From positions 1,116,001 through 1,180,000 of the forward strand of contig NZ_JACCAS010000001.1 in NCBI RefSeq assembly GCF_013409255.1: a stretch of 64,000 nucleotides of DNA. The letters run 5' to 3'. The notes below the pieces were generated by a model. The model saw only the letters and a program-made list of their open reading frames with translations. It was not told where the DNA came from and searched no databases. Positions within the stretch are counted from its first letter, which is position 1, and each line of letters starts with the position of its first letter. Shown piece by piece: positions 20,657 through 28,663 of this stretch. The position numbers were made by a program, and so were the translations under genes. Source of the DNA: Paraburkholderia bryophila. GTDB taxonomy: Bacteria > Pseudomonadota > Gammaproteobacteria > Burkholderiales > Burkholderiaceae.

Positions 20657-21706
20657 TCAGGCGCTGCGCGACTCGGGTTCGTCGTCGGTCAGAATGCCTG
20701 CGTCCTGTGCGGCATCGCGACGACCCTCAGAATCGTCGTGCGCCGCCGTGGTCGGGTTCGGCTCGGCGGCGTGCTCCGTATCGCGAAGTACGCCCGAGTC
20801 GTGCGCGGGTATTGCCGGATCGGCCTGGGAGACCGGATCGTGATGCTGTGCGGACTCGGCGACGCCGGTCTGCGGTTCAACGTTTGCCGTTTCGGCATGT
20901 TCTTGCGCGGCCGAAACGCTCACGGCAGCCGGATGCGAGTCCGGCGTGGACGCGGAGCCGGCAGTGCCGGCGTCCGACAGCGGCGCCTCGCCTGCTGCTT
21001 GCGGGATATCCCGCTCTCCGCCTGCGGCAATCGCGTCAACCGATTCATCCGCAATGGCCTCTGCCTCGCTTGCGTTGAATTCAATCGTCGCGCCTGGCGC
21101 ACCCTCTTCATCTGCGACCGAAGCCTGCTCAGCGGTTCCGATGTCAGCAAACTCGATTGCGTGCTGGCCAAGCAGATCCGCGTTCAACTGCGCGGACGGA
21201 TCGGCCAGCGGCGGCAATTCGTCGAGCGCCTTCAGGCCGAGGTCATCGAGAAACTGACGCGTGGTCGCGTACAGCGCCGGTCGCCCCGGCACGTCACGAT
21301 GGCCGATCACTTCGATCCAGTTGCGATCCTCGAGCTGCTTAACGACCTGCGTATTCACCGTCACGCCGCGAATCTCTTCGATGTCGCCACGCGTGACCGG
21401 TTGCCGATAGGCAATGATCGCGAGCGTTTCGAGCACCGCGCGCGAATATTTCGGCGGTTTCTCAGGATGCAAACGATCCAGATACGAGCGCATCGCGGGC
21501 TTGCTTTGAAATCGCCAGCCCGACGCCAGCCCGACCAGCTCCACACCGCGCCCAGACCAGTCGTGCCTGAGGTCTTCGAGCAAAGTTCGAACGGTGTCTG
21601 CCGACACGCCGTCGGCAAAGAGCTTGCGCAACTCGCCGAGCTTTAATGGCTCCTGCGCGCAGATCAAGGCAGTCTCGAGGACGATCTTCGCCTCTTGGGT
21701 ATTCAT
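20657..21706 (-). CDS. scpB: Segregation and condensation protein B
   Basis: Kleisin-associated winged-helix subunit of the SMC-ScpA-ScpB condensin. It has 349 aa. The conserved two-winged-helix part (about 1-190) shows [21 protein letters not shown], then [29 protein letters not shown] and [14 protein letters not shown]. From about 190 an acidic, Ala/Glu/Asp-rich, probably disordered tail is added, absent in the shorter homologues. rluB follows on the same strand, a pairing widely conserved in bacteria. The start at 21706 is the only one that keeps the conserved N-terminus. Confidence 0.95.
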   Translation of the reverse strand: MNTQEAKIVLETALICAQEPLKLGELRKLFADGVSADTVRTLLEDLRHDWSGRGVELVGLASGWRFQSKPAMRSYLDRLHPEKPPKYSRAVLETLAIIAYRQPVTRGDIEEIRGVTVNTQVVKQLEDRNWIEVIGHRDVPGRPALYATTRQFLDDLGLKALDELPPLADPSAQLNADLLGQHAIEFADIGTAEQASVADEEGAPGATIEFNASEAEAIADESVDAIAAGGERDIPQAAGEAPLSDAGTAGSASTPDSHPAAVSVSAAQEHAETANVEPQTGVAESAQHHDPVSQADPAIPAHDSGVLRDTEHAAEPNPTTAAHDDSEGRRDAAQDAGILTDDEPESRSA

Positions 21707-22076
21707 GCAGCTAGGTCAGACCCTGTGGTCAAAGAACCGGATCAAACAGACGATTTGGAACTGAAGACGCGCTCGCCCGATTCTGATCGGTCATATTGAT
21801 GGGAGCACGCACCGGGGGGTGGCGAAACAGACTATCGAGCCAAACCCAGCCGGACGGAGCAGCGAAATTCCTGAAAGGAACCGCGTGACTGAGCGCCATA
21901 TTACGCAAAAACAATCGGTGCGTAAAGACGAAATCCCCGGCGCATTTTCCAGCAACACGTTGGCGGACATGCTTTTGAGAAAAAACGGGAGTAATTGGAC
22001 AAAAAACAGAGTTTTCTTGGTCAATCCCGATCAAACGGATCCCGCCTCGCTCTTTTCCGCCATTCGTTCAAGCCAC
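21707..22076. other. scpB upstream region
   Basis: This 370-bp AT-richer gap carries the presumed scpB promoter (listed separately). Just after the aminotransferase stop there is only a weak A/T hairpin (AAAAC-TCT-GTTTT), so its terminator is uncertain. A 101-codon minus-strand frame covers part of the gap but has no ribosome-binding site. I do not call it a gene. Confidence 0.4.
21898..21926 (-). promoter_or_regulatory. Candidate scpB promoter
   Basis: On the minus strand TTTACG (21921-21926) and TAATAT (21898-21903) are 17 bp apart, in the most AT-rich part of the gap and 192 bp before the scpB start. Each matches its consensus at 4 of 6 positions, so support is moderate. Confidence 0.35.
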
Positions 22077-23318
22077 TTAACCCGCTGCGTCATGTTGTGC
22101 CAGGAAGCGCTTGAGACGCTCGACACCTGCGTCCAGCCGCGCCGTATCGCACGCGTAGCACCAGCGCACGAACCCTTCGCCCTGCGGCCCGAATGCGCTG
22201 CCCGGCGCCACGCCCAGTCCCACTTCGCGCACCATCGCTTTACAGAGCTCGAGGCTGCGGGTCGCGCCCGGCATCGAGAAAAACAGGTACATCGCGCCGG
22301 GCGGCGCCTTGACGTCGACACCCCGGATACCCGAGAGCGCACGCACCAGATGGTCGCGTGACGCCTTCAGATCGCGCACCAACTCCTGCGTAAAACGCTC
22401 GCCCTGCTGGACGGCCGCGATGCCCGCCTGCTGCACGAAAGCCGGCGCGCACGATGTGTTGTACTCGACCAGTTTGCCCAGGTCGTCCATCAACGCGGCC
22501 GGCGCGACAATCCAGCCGAGTCGCCAGCCGGTCATCAGCCATGCCTTCGAAAACGAGTTCACGCAGATCACGCGCTCGTCGCGCGAGGCGAGATCGAGAA
22601 ACGACGGCGCGGTGCGCGATTGCGGCGCGCCCGCGTCGATAGCGGAGCCACTGACGTCCGCGTCCGCATAGTACAGGCGCTCGTAGACCTCATCCGCGAC
22701 GATCCAGATGCCGTGGCGCCGGCAATGCGCCAGCACGGTGCGCTGCTCGTCGCGGCTCATCACCCAGCCAGTCGGATTGTTCGGCGAGTTGACCAGCAGC
22801 ATCTTCGTGTCCGGCGTCAGCGCCGCGAGCAACTGCGCCATGTCGAGCTGCCAGCCGTGTTCTCCGTAGCCGAGCGCCACCGTTTCCACGTGCGCGCCGA
22901 GAATCTTCGGAATCTCGACCAGATTCGGCCACAGCGGCGTCACCGCGACGACGCGGTCGCCCGCGCCCACCACCAGTTGCGCCGCGAGCATCAGCGCATT
23001 GACGCCCGCGCTCGTGACCGCGATGTTATCCGGCGACGTCGGGCCGTGCAGTTTGCCGACATACCCCGCGAGCGCCGCGCGCAGCGGCGCGATGCCCAGG
23101 TTGTGCGTATAGAACGTCGCGCCGGCGGCCAGTGCGGCGCTGGCGGCGTCGCGAATGAAGGCCGGGGTGACCCGGTCGGATTCGCCGAACCAGAAGGGCA
23201 ACACGTCGTCGACGCCGAAACCGGCGTTGGCGACTTCGCGGATCTGCGAAGGACGCAGTGCGCGCACGGCGTCGCGCGCATTGGGGACGGAGGGCACAGG
23301 CAGATCCGATTCGCTCAT
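22077..23318 (-). CDS. PLP-dependent class I/II aminotransferase
   Basis: Fold-type I aminotransferase of 413 aa. Diagnostic motifs are SPNNPTGWVMSRDE (about 176), DEVYERLYY and SFSKAWLMTGWRLGW, the last carrying the PLP-binding lysine near residue 255, with the substrate-carboxylate arginine in FVRWCYACD near the C-terminus. It resembles aspartate/alanine-type aminotransferases. The amino-acid substrate cannot be fixed from sequence. A LysR regulator lies 101 bp upstream on the same strand and may control it. Confidence 0.88.
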   Translation of the reverse strand: MSESDLPVPSVPNARDAVRALRPSQIREVANAGFGVDDVLPFWFGESDRVTPAFIRDAASAALAAGATFYTHNLGIAPLRAALAGYVGKLHGPTSPDNIAVTSAGVNALMLAAQLVVGAGDRVVAVTPLWPNLVEIPKILGAHVETVALGYGEHGWQLDMAQLLAALTPDTKMLLVNSPNNPTGWVMSRDEQRTVLAHCRRHGIWIVADEVYERLYYADADVSGSAIDAGAPQSRTAPSFLDLASRDERVICVNSFSKAWLMTGWRLGWIVAPAALMDDLGKLVEYNTSCAPAFVQQAGIAAVQQGERFTQELVRDLKASRDHLVRALSGIRGVDVKAPPGAMYLFFSMPGATRSLELCKAMVREVGLGVAPGSAFGPQGEGFVRWCYACDTARLDAGVERLKRFLAQHDAAG

Positions 23319-23419
23319 CGAGACTTCCAGACAGACGTTGGAGGATAAAAGCTGAAATTCAGCACCGGCGACAGTTTAGCGCGAGGGCTGTTTGGGGGAC
23401 GGCGAAGCCGGGTGCCCCC

Positions 23420-24322
23420 TCACCCCAAATCCTCCGCCCGCGCCGGCAGTTCGCGAATCAGCCCCCACACCGCCTCCGCCGCCGGCGACAGCGAGCGATC
23501 GCGCCGCCGCACCAGTTCGACCGTCCGCTCAGCGCGCGGCACCAGCGGCCGCGCCACCAGCGACGCCCCCGCCGGCAGCGGCAACGCCAGCCAAGGCAGC
23601 ACGCTGACGCCGACGCCCGCCTCGACCAGCCCAAAAACGGTCGCGGAATGCCCCAGCTCCTGCACCACCGTGGCGCTTACGCCGTATTCCTGCATCACGG
23701 CGTCGATGATCGGCCGGCTGCCCGACGCGTAATCGAGCATGACGAGCTGCTGGCCTTCGAGGTCGGTCCACGCCACCTTTGTCTTAAGCGCCAGCGGGTG
23801 ATCGTCGCGCGACACGACGCAGAACGAATCGGTCATCAGCGACTCGCTGAGCAGATCGTCGGCGGAAAACGGGCCGATGATCACGCCGAAATCGACCTCG
23901 CCCGACTTGACCTTGCGCACGACATCGCTTTGCACGTCGTCGCGCAAACCCAGCGTGACGTACGGAAACTGCCGCCCGCAAGCCGCCACCACGCCGGGCA
24001 TCAGGCGGCACGCGACCGTCGGGCTAGCAGCCACCACCACGCGACCGCGCCGCTGTTCGCCGATTTCGCGAATCTCGCGCAGCGCGTCGTCCAGATCCGT
24101 CAGCAGCCGCGACACGCTCGACACCAGATTGCCGCCGACGTCCGTCAGCTGCACCTCGCGCGTCGTCCGATCGATCAGCTTCAGGCCGATCTCGCCCTCC
24201 AGTTCCCGCACACAACGGCTGACTGCCGACTGCGTCAGACCGATCTCATCCCCCGCCCGGCTGAAGCTTTGCAAGCGCGCGACCTCAATGAAAACCCTTA
24301 GTTGGCGCAGCGTCACATTCAT
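23420..24322 (-). CDS. LysR-family transcriptional regulator
   Basis: LysR regulator of 300 aa, the standard length. The N-terminal winged helix reads MNVTLRQLRVFIEVARLQSF, then IGLTQSAVSRCVRELEGEIG with the recognition helix, followed by the periplasmic-binding-like effector domain (about 90-295). It lies upstream of and parallel to the aminotransferase gene and divergent from the transposase-domain gene at 24729. The shared 406-bp upstream region contains an NtrC-like site. The effector is unknown; control of the aminotransferase is inferred from position only. Confidence 0.92.
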   Translation of the reverse strand: MNVTLRQLRVFIEVARLQSFSRAGDEIGLTQSAVSRCVRELEGEIGLKLIDRTTREVQLTDVGGNLVSSVSRLLTDLDDALREIREIGEQRRGRVVVAASPTVACRLMPGVVAACGRQFPYVTLGLRDDVQSDVVRKVKSGEVDFGVIIGPFSADDLLSESLMTDSFCVVSRDDHPLALKTKVAWTDLEGQQLVMLDYASGSRPIIDAVMQEYGVSATVVQELGHSATVFGLVEAGVGVSVLPWLALPLPAGASLVARPLVPRAERTVELVRRRDRSLSPAAEAVWGLIRELPARAEDLG

Positions 24323-24447
24323 TTACCGACCTCATCAATTTCACCGTTTAATGCGCATTGTATGGTGAAACCGGTCGCCCTATTCGCTTTTAAGCACATC
24401 GCTGCAATGCAGCAATAAGGCGCAAACGCACGCTGGACGGGCCTGAT

Positions 24448-24464
24448 TGCACAAGATTGGTGAT
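24448..24464 (+). promoter_or_regulatory. NtrC-like binding site (TGCAC...TGGTG)
   Basis: TGCACAAGATTGGTGAT fits the NtrC consensus TGCACYA-N3-TGGTGCA except at one internal and two end positions. It lies about 104-118 bp upstream of the sigma-54 promoter, the usual activator distance, and mirrors the arrangement in front of amt at 60170. Confidence 0.55.
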
Positions 24465-24564
24465 TGTCCTGATTTGCGGGATGGGTTTTTTGGATTCTCA
24501 TACGCCCCTAGCTAGCGCCCGCGCTGGCCCGCTGTCACAGGGCTTTCAGGCGGTCGGACTCAAC

Positions 24565-24581
24565 TTGGCACACTTCCTGCA
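24565..24581 (+). promoter_or_regulatory. Sigma-54 (RpoN) promoter
   Basis: TTGGCACACTTCCTGCA: GG at 24567-24568 and GC at 24579-24580 with exactly 10 bases between, against consensus TTGGCACG-N4-TTGCA (two mismatches). It shares TTGGC-CACTTC-TGCAT with the amt promoter at 60295. Transcription should start near 24592. Confidence 0.7.
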
Positions 24582-24591
24582 TTTACATGCA

Positions 24592-24728
24592 CACAGGGTC
24601 GGCGCCATGACTTCTGACTGCATAGCAGACCGTGGCAAGCCCGACCCCCCTTGGCACTCGCCTATCGAGTGCATGGAGAGTGCGCGGCGCGGGGCAGCGC
24701 ACCGGAGTTAGCTTCGCTGAGGTGAAAC
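24592..24728 (+). ncRNA. Structured leader RNA or possible sRNA from the sigma-54 promoter
   Basis: The predicted transcript has a hairpin GCACTCG-CCTAT-CGAGTGC (24654-24672), then GTGCGC / GCGCAC (24680-24702), then the ribosome-binding region of the next gene. The structure may be a regulated 5' leader or a nitrogen-responsive sRNA with readthrough. No T-run follows the second hairpin, which favours a leader. This entry is a hypothesis from visible structure only. Confidence 0.35.
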
Positions 24729-25130
24729 ATGATGCTGTTCGACGATTTGAGAGACAACGAGTGGGCGCTGGTCGAGGCTTTGTTCTGTGCGGAGCCCGCA
24801 CGCAGCGAACGCCGCGGTCGGCCACGCGTGGAAGCGCGCGCGGTGGTCAATGCCGTGCTGTGGGTGCTGTCGACGGGCGAAGGCTGGTCCAAACTGCCGG
24901 GCCGCTATCCGTCGCCGCCGACCTGCCGCCGCCGTTTCGACGAGTGGCAGGCCGATGGTACGCTCGCCGAAATAGTTAAGCGACTCAACACGAGCGGTCG
25001 TGAAGTTTCGCTGCGCGGGCGCATTGGCGCGACCGCCGCGAAGCCGCCGGCGCCGCCGAGCCGTGACCGTCTGCGTGGCGCGTTCTGGACCAATCCGGAA
25101 TCGTGGCGCGCGCCGGTCAAGATGGCCTGA
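24729..25130 (+). CDS. Stand-alone IS5-type transposase N-terminal-domain protein (DUF4096-like)
   Basis: The 133-aa protein matches only the N-terminal DNA-binding region of IS5-family transposases: LRDNEWALVEALFC, GRPRVEARAVVNAVLWVLSTGEGWSKLPGRY, RRRFDEWQADGTLAEI. A basic Pro/Arg tail replaces the catalytic DDE domain. No inverted repeats or transposase remainder flank it, and the frame is intact and ends cleanly. It therefore looks like a domesticated DNA-binding protein rather than a decayed IS. A sigma-54 promoter and NtrC-like site lie upstream, implying induction under nitrogen limitation. Its target is unknown. Confidence 0.75.
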   Translation: MMLFDDLRDNEWALVEALFCAEPARSERRGRPRVEARAVVNAVLWVLSTGEGWSKLPGRYPSPPTCRRRFDEWQADGTLAEIVKRLNTSGREVSLRGRIGATAAKPPAPPSRDRLRGAFWTNPESWRAPVKMA

Positions 25131-25280
25131 CGCGAATTGTTTTGCCTCCGGGCGCCTGCGGGCGCCCGGCGTATATCTGGGCCGCCGTGCGTCCGTGTCG
25201 ACGCCTGCCGGCTCCGGATGGGCACCGCCCTCGGCGCGCCCACCACAGTCGTCCCTTCCCGCCAAGCCGAGCTTGATATC

Positions 25281-25313
25281 GCGCGGCTTCAGACATCTGA
25301 GGCCGCGCGTTTG
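25281..25313 (+). terminator. Terminator-like hairpin
   Basis: A 13-bp stem GCGCGGCTTCAGA / TCTGAGGCCGCGC with one G-T wobble and a minimal loop, followed by GTTTGTTG, lies 150 bases after the transposase-domain gene. The T tract is short, so efficiency is uncertain. Confidence 0.5.
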
Positions 25314-25423
25314 TTGCGGATGAAACATCCATTTACTATTACTTACAGCGTGCTTTCGCAACCCGGCATACCTTATGGATATGCAAACAGGCCTTGAATC
25401 GATCGGCTTGACGGGAGCTCAGC

Positions 25424-25678
25424 ATGAAACCAATGTCACTGCTTCTGTGCGGCATTGTGATTTCATCAATGGCCGCACCGGCGCTTGCCCAGCAGCGCCC
25501 TGAAGGATGGAACTGGCGGCCGGAACGAACAGCCAGCGTGGAAGCCTGGCAACAGGGTGAGACGCGCGGCCGCGACTTCACGCCGCCGGCGCCGCGCGGC
25601 GATTTGCGCGGCGATATCGCCAGTAATGTACGCGCGCGGCCGGAAATGCCGCGTGAGAATGCGCCGAGGCGTCGTTAA
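25424..25678 (+). CDS. Small exported protein of unknown function
   Basis: 84 aa. A clear Sec signal peptide (MKPMSLLLCGIVISSMAAPALAQ, cleavage after ALA) is followed by about 60 residues rich in Arg, Pro, Gly and Asp (WNWRPERTASVEAW, PPAPRGDLRGD). This part has no recognisable fold and is probably disordered. GGGAGC lies 9 bases before the ATG. A terminator follows about 100 bases downstream. It should be periplasmic. I do not recognise the family. Confidence 0.75.
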   Translation: MKPMSLLLCGIVISSMAAPALAQQRPEGWNWRPERTASVEAWQQGETRGRDFTPPAPRGDLRGDIASNVRARPEMPRENAPRRR

Positions 25679-25779
25679 GTCGCGATCGCGCTTTCGAATT
25701 GAATCGCTGGGGAACCAGGCGATATTACGTTAGTCTGATTTAACGCCATTAGCACAGCGTGGCAGTAGTAAATCCGGTA

Positions 25780-25811
25780 CGCCCGTATCCTCGCGATACG
25801 GGCTTTTTTTT
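25780..25811 (+). terminator. Rho-independent terminator
   Basis: Stem GCCCGTATC / GATACGGGC with a short CTCGC loop, directly followed by nine T residues. It ends the transcript of the small exported protein. Confidence 0.88.
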
Positions 25812-25964
25812 GGGCGCGAGCAGAAGCCGCTCGGCAACCCTCGGCGCCGTGCGGACCTGATGAATGTGGTGTACTTGAACCGAAGCAAAACGGCAGCAAC
25901 AATACCGTCACTCCCAGCCGCGCGAAGCGGCCGGAAAGCAGCGTCAGCGTCCCTGTCTACGGCG

Positions 25965-26288
25965 CTAGGGCCGGACTTCGAGCGCGGCGGTAGGCCGCGT
26001 TTCGGCAGGGGTGACGACGTAGTCGTTCATGCGCTGTGCGGTCCAGCTGAGCAGGCGTTCGTCGTGCGCGAGCCGCATGAATTCGGCTCTGCCCCGCTCG
26101 GTGAGTACGGCGATATCGACAGGTGCGTGAAATCCCGGAGCCGGTGCGACGGTGCGCTGACGAACGGTGTCCATCAGGCCCAGCGCGCGAAGATATTGGA
26201 AAACACCCGGCCTTCTGGCCCATGGGACCTGGCGATATTGCGCCCGCCGCAGCGCTTCAAGTACCGCTTCGTTGGAATACGTGGTCAT
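25965..26288 (-). CDS. Conserved hypothetical protein, possible winged-helix
   Basis: 107 aa, no signal peptide or membrane helix. A strong ribosome-binding site (AAGAAGTGAG) directly precedes the ATG, which supports a real gene. The N-terminal half (SNEAVLEALRRAQYRQVPWARRPGVFQYLRALGLMD) is helical, and VDIAVLTERGRAEFMRLAHD resembles the beta-wing and end helix of winged-helix proteins. That resemblance is weak. It stands alone between a plus-strand terminator and the YdcF-like gene. Function unknown. Confidence 0.6.
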   Translation of the reverse strand: MTTYSNEAVLEALRRAQYRQVPWARRPGVFQYLRALGLMDTVRQRTVAPAPGFHAPVDIAVLTERGRAEFMRLAHDERLLSWTAQRMNDYVVTPAETRPTAALEVRP

Positions 26289-26484
26289 CTCACTTCTTTC
26301 TTAAAGTGCAGCTATGACTCATCTATGCCCAACACATCACCGCGCCACCAGTGACGCGCTCAGCACCCGCCCTTGGCTGGAATCTGGCTGCATCTGGTGC
26401 GGCCGAATCCGCCAGGTGCTGCCTGGCCTCGTTTTCGGAACCCCCGTCTGAACGGCATGTTAGCGTTCTGCCCACGAACCGACG

Positions 26485-27273
26485 ATGCAACCGCTGCGGC
26501 GCGATAGCAAGCCCGTAGATTTATCCCGAAAGTCATACGTTACCCCATTTAAATTGATTCTATTCACTTTATTGGCGCTTTTTTTTGCAGCAATCGTGCT
26601 ATGGAAACGCGCCCGCCGCCCCCTTGCCGTCGGCGCAATCGCCGTGTTCTGGTTGCTCGCCGCGGGCTGGCTCACCGCGCCTTTGCTGGATCTCGCGCAG
26701 CCGCGCGAACAGACCGCGATGCCTGCCCGATTCGCGCCGCGCACCGCGATCATCCTGCTCGGCGGCGGCACCCTCTACGATCGCGACCATGTGCTCGTGC
26801 CGCCGCACGACGTCCTCGCGCGCATTGCCGTGAGCGCGCAGAACTACGCCGCCTGCAAGCGGAGCGCGACCACCTGCCAGGTGATCGTCAGCGGCGGCAA
26901 TCCGCAGCGGCATGGCGCGACGGAGGCCGATACCTATCTGCCCTATCTGCTGCGCGACCAGGTGCCGCGCGCGGATATCGTGCTGGAAAACGCCAGCCGC
27001 ACCACCTACGAAAACGCCCGCAACGTATCGGCCATTCTCAACCGATCACGCTACGACACCTTGATACTCGTCACGTCCGCCTACCAGATGCCACGCGCAC
27101 TGCTCGACTTCCAGCATTTCGGTCTCGAGCCACAACCGATGATCTCGAACGCGCGCCGCGCACAACTCGGTGTGCTCCCGCGTTATGACAATCTGGTAAG
27201 CGCGGAAACTGCATTGCACGAGTTGGTCGGCATCGCGCAGTTTTATGTGTATCGCGCGATTGGATGGTTTTGA
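26485..27273 (+). CDS. YdcF/SanA-family (DUF218) envelope protein
   Basis: 262 aa with two N-terminal membrane helices (about residues 20-40 and 48-68) and a C-terminal DUF218 domain. Motifs: IILLGGG at the first strand, VIVSGGNPQ, ENASRTTYENA with the conserved E...TT.EN signature, and LVTSAYQMPRA. Family members (ElyC, SanA, YdcF) act in envelope and peptidoglycan precursor maintenance; the exact reaction is not settled. The ATG at 26485 has a weak ribosome-binding site, so the start could lie a little downstream. No operon partner is visible. Confidence 0.82.
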   Translation: MQPLRRDSKPVDLSRKSYVTPFKLILFTLLALFFAAIVLWKRARRPLAVGAIAVFWLLAAGWLTAPLLDLAQPREQTAMPARFAPRTAIILLGGGTLYDRDHVLVPPHDVLARIAVSAQNYAACKRSATTCQVIVSGGNPQRHGATEADTYLPYLLRDQVPRADIVLENASRTTYENARNVSAILNRSRYDTLILVTSAYQMPRALLDFQHFGLEPQPMISNARRAQLGVLPRYDNLVSAETALHELVGIAQFYVYRAIGWF

Positions 27274-27391
27274 AACGCGAGCGGTACAACACGCCGCTTT
27301 ATTTAGAGATGCGAATGTTTCCCGTATCCGCGATGCATTTCGGCCGTATGCAATTGGCGGAATCGTCCCGGGCAACAAGTGTTGATGGAAC

Positions 27392-27425
27392 GTAACAAGA
27401 TGTAACGAATTGTCATTGCAGTTAC
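27392..27425 (+). promoter_or_regulatory. GTAAC direct repeats, candidate response-regulator site
   Basis: GTAAC occurs at 27392 and 27402, exactly 10 bp apart, with the complement GTTAC at 27421. Direct repeats with one-turn spacing are typical of OmpR/PhoB-family binding sites. They lie just upstream of the promoter region of the small exported protein at 27525. Confidence 0.4.
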
Positions 27426-27436
27426 AAAACCATCTG

Positions 27437-27454
27437 CTGGAGCGGATATTGCTG
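27437..27454 (+). promoter_or_regulatory. Possible sigma-54 promoter (competing sigma-70 -10 nearby)
   Basis: CTGGAGCGGATATTGCTG has GG-N10-GC (27439-27440 and 27451-27452) and a good TTGCT -12 element, but lacks CA in the -24 box. A TAGAAT hexamer at 27457-27462 could instead be a sigma-70 -10. No NtrC-like dyad is seen upstream, so the sigma factor is open. Confidence 0.3.
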
Positions 27455-27524
27455 GCTAGAATGCATTGTCTTTCCGTTTGGACAGGCAAATACTCGGATC
27501 CATAACCACTCTGCGGAGGTAACA

Positions 27525-27770
27525 ATGAAGAAAGTGTCCCTGGCGATCCTGGTTTCCCTCAGTGCCGTAACGGGCGCGGCGTATGCGCAGGACAACGGCG
27601 TCATGATGAGCACCGATCCGGCCAAGGCCGCCGACGTCGAACAGCGTGCGCAAGATTTGCAAAACCGTCAGCAGGCAATGGAAAGCGCACCGGCCATGCC
27701 GATGAAACATCACAAGATGGCTCCGCATCATCACAAGAAGGCCGCCAAGGCCGACGCCGCCAGTTCGTAA
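27525..27770 (+). CDS. Small exported His-rich protein
   Basis: 81 aa. The signal peptide MKKVSLAILVSLSAVTGAAYAQ (cleavage after AYA) is followed by a short helical region (KAADVEQRAQDLQNRQQAMES) and a His/Lys/Met-rich C-terminus with MPMKHHKMAPHHHKK. Clustered His and Met suggest periplasmic metal binding, but this is inference. GGAGGTAAC precedes the ATG. A strong terminator follows, so it is monocistronic. GTAAC direct repeats upstream suggest control by a two-component regulator. Confidence 0.78.
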   Translation: MKKVSLAILVSLSAVTGAAYAQDNGVMMSTDPAKAADVEQRAQDLQNRQQAMESAPAMPMKHHKMAPHHHKKAAKADAASS

Positions 27771-27851
27771 GCGCCGCTTCGCTACACGAATCCGCAGCCT
27801 GGATTTTTAGCGCACGACAACCGTCACCCGTGGCCTCGCCGCGAAGGTGAA

Positions 27852-27886
27852 AAGCCGAAGCCGGCACCGCCGGCTTCGGCTTTTTT
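27852..27886 (+). terminator. Rho-independent terminator
   Basis: An 11-bp stem GCCGAAGCCGG / CCGGCTTCGGC with loop CACCG, followed by six T residues, ends the transcript of the His-rich protein about 80 bases after its stop. The A-run on its left might allow weak activity in the other direction. Confidence 0.9.
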
Positions 27887-28006
27887 GTTGTCTAATGGTC
27901 CTGCAGCAAAGCTGCGGCGCCCCGCGGACGGTGTGCTACAGTCGCGCACCGTCCGGCGCCCAGCCGGACTCCCCTAACCCGTGCGCACCTTGGTGCGGAG
28001 GACAGC

Positions 28007-28264
28007 ATGAGCAACATCCAGCTAGATATCGAATGGACCGAAGCAGCATCCAAGAAAATCGAAAAACTGATGCCGCGCGGCGGTCAGGAAGCGTTTCTGG
28101 CGCTGCCGCCCGTCGAATGCCTGCCGATGGAAGGCGACGTGCTGTTTCTCGGCCCGGACGGCAAGCAGCAGCCGTTCATCGTCGCGGAACGCCAGTATCA
28201 CCATGATGGCGACGCCGACTGGACCATCATCCTGATCCTCGACGTCCCGCAAGCCACGCATTAA
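28007..28264 (+). CDS. Conserved hypothetical cytoplasmic protein
   Basis: 85 aa, acidic, no signal peptide or membrane helix. It alternates predicted strands and short helices (IQLDIEWTEAASKKIEKLM; GDVLFLGPDGKQQPFIVAERQYH; DWTIILILDVPQ), as in a small beta-rich fold. GGAGGACAGC precedes the ATG at good distance. I do not recognise a named family. It converges with the ABM-domain gene, and a long stem-loop lies between them. Confidence 0.7.
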   Translation: MSNIQLDIEWTEAASKKIEKLMPRGGQEAFLALPPVECLPMEGDVLFLGPDGKQQPFIVAERQYHHDGDADWTIILILDVPQATH

Positions 28265-28282
28265 TCCCACGCTGTAAACGCC

Positions 28283-28332
28283 AACGGCGAGCACCGCGCG
28301 GACCGTTTCCGGACCGCCAGGCGCTCGCCGTT
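28283..28332. terminator. Stem-loop between convergent genes
   Basis: Perfect 10-base arms AACGGCGAGC (28283-28292) and GCTCGCCGTT (28323-28332) enclose a GC-rich inner repeat. There is no long T-run on either side. Its position between two convergent genes suggests transcript-end formation. Confidence 0.4.
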
Positions 28333-28372
28333 ACTTCATGCGATCGAACCCATCGATCGCTCGCTCGACCGC

Positions 28373-28663
28373 TTACACGATCTTCGACACCACCCGAATT
28401 TCCGAGTGTTCGACCCAGTCCGTCACGGCTTGCTTATACGCCGCGATATGCGCGGACTTGGCATGCGCCGCCAGCGCCTCCTGACTTTCCCAACGCTCGA
28501 CGAACACAAACCGGCGCGGCTCCTGCAGGTCGCGATGCAGATCGTACTGAAGTACGCCCTGCTCTTTGCGCGTCGGTCCGACGATACCTTCGAGCGCCTG
28601 ACGCAGTTGCTCTTCATAGCCCGGCTTCGCGACCGAGATTGCGACCACTGCGATTTCCGACAT
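28373..28663 (-). CDS. Antibiotic-biosynthesis-monooxygenase (ABM) domain protein
   Basis: 96-aa dimeric ferredoxin-like-fold protein of the YgiN/ABM family. Motifs: AVVAISVAKPGYEEQLRQALEG, then EQGVLQYDLHRDLQEPRRFVFVERWESQEALAAHAKSAHIAAY with the conserved W-x-S/D and H residues. Members include quinol monooxygenases and many uncharacterised proteins, so the substrate is unknown. I use the ATG at 28663, preceded by GGAGGTCAGGC, rather than the frame opening 12 codons earlier. Confidence 0.85.
   Translation of the reverse strand: MSEIAVVAISVAKPGYEEQLRQALEGIVGPTRKEQGVLQYDLHRDLQEPRRFVFVERWESQEALAAHAKSAHIAAYKQAVTDWVEHSEIRVVSKIV

Larger units (their letters stand above)
24323..24728. other. Divergent regulatory region between LysR and the transposase-domain gene
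   Basis: The 406 bp contain an NtrC-like dyad, a sigma-54 promoter and a hairpin-rich leader (all listed separately). A 34-codon open frame (ATG at 24607, stop at 24711) lies inside the leader. It has no clear ribosome-binding site and I do not call it. Confidence 0.55.

Noticed and set aside
21729..22034. 101-codon minus-strand frame upstream of scpB
   Set aside because: It covers the presumed promoter, has no ribosome-binding site and no recognisable domain.
25131..25423. IS element around the transposase-domain gene
   Set aside because: No terminal inverted repeats or target duplication, and no DDE domain; the gene is complete on its own.
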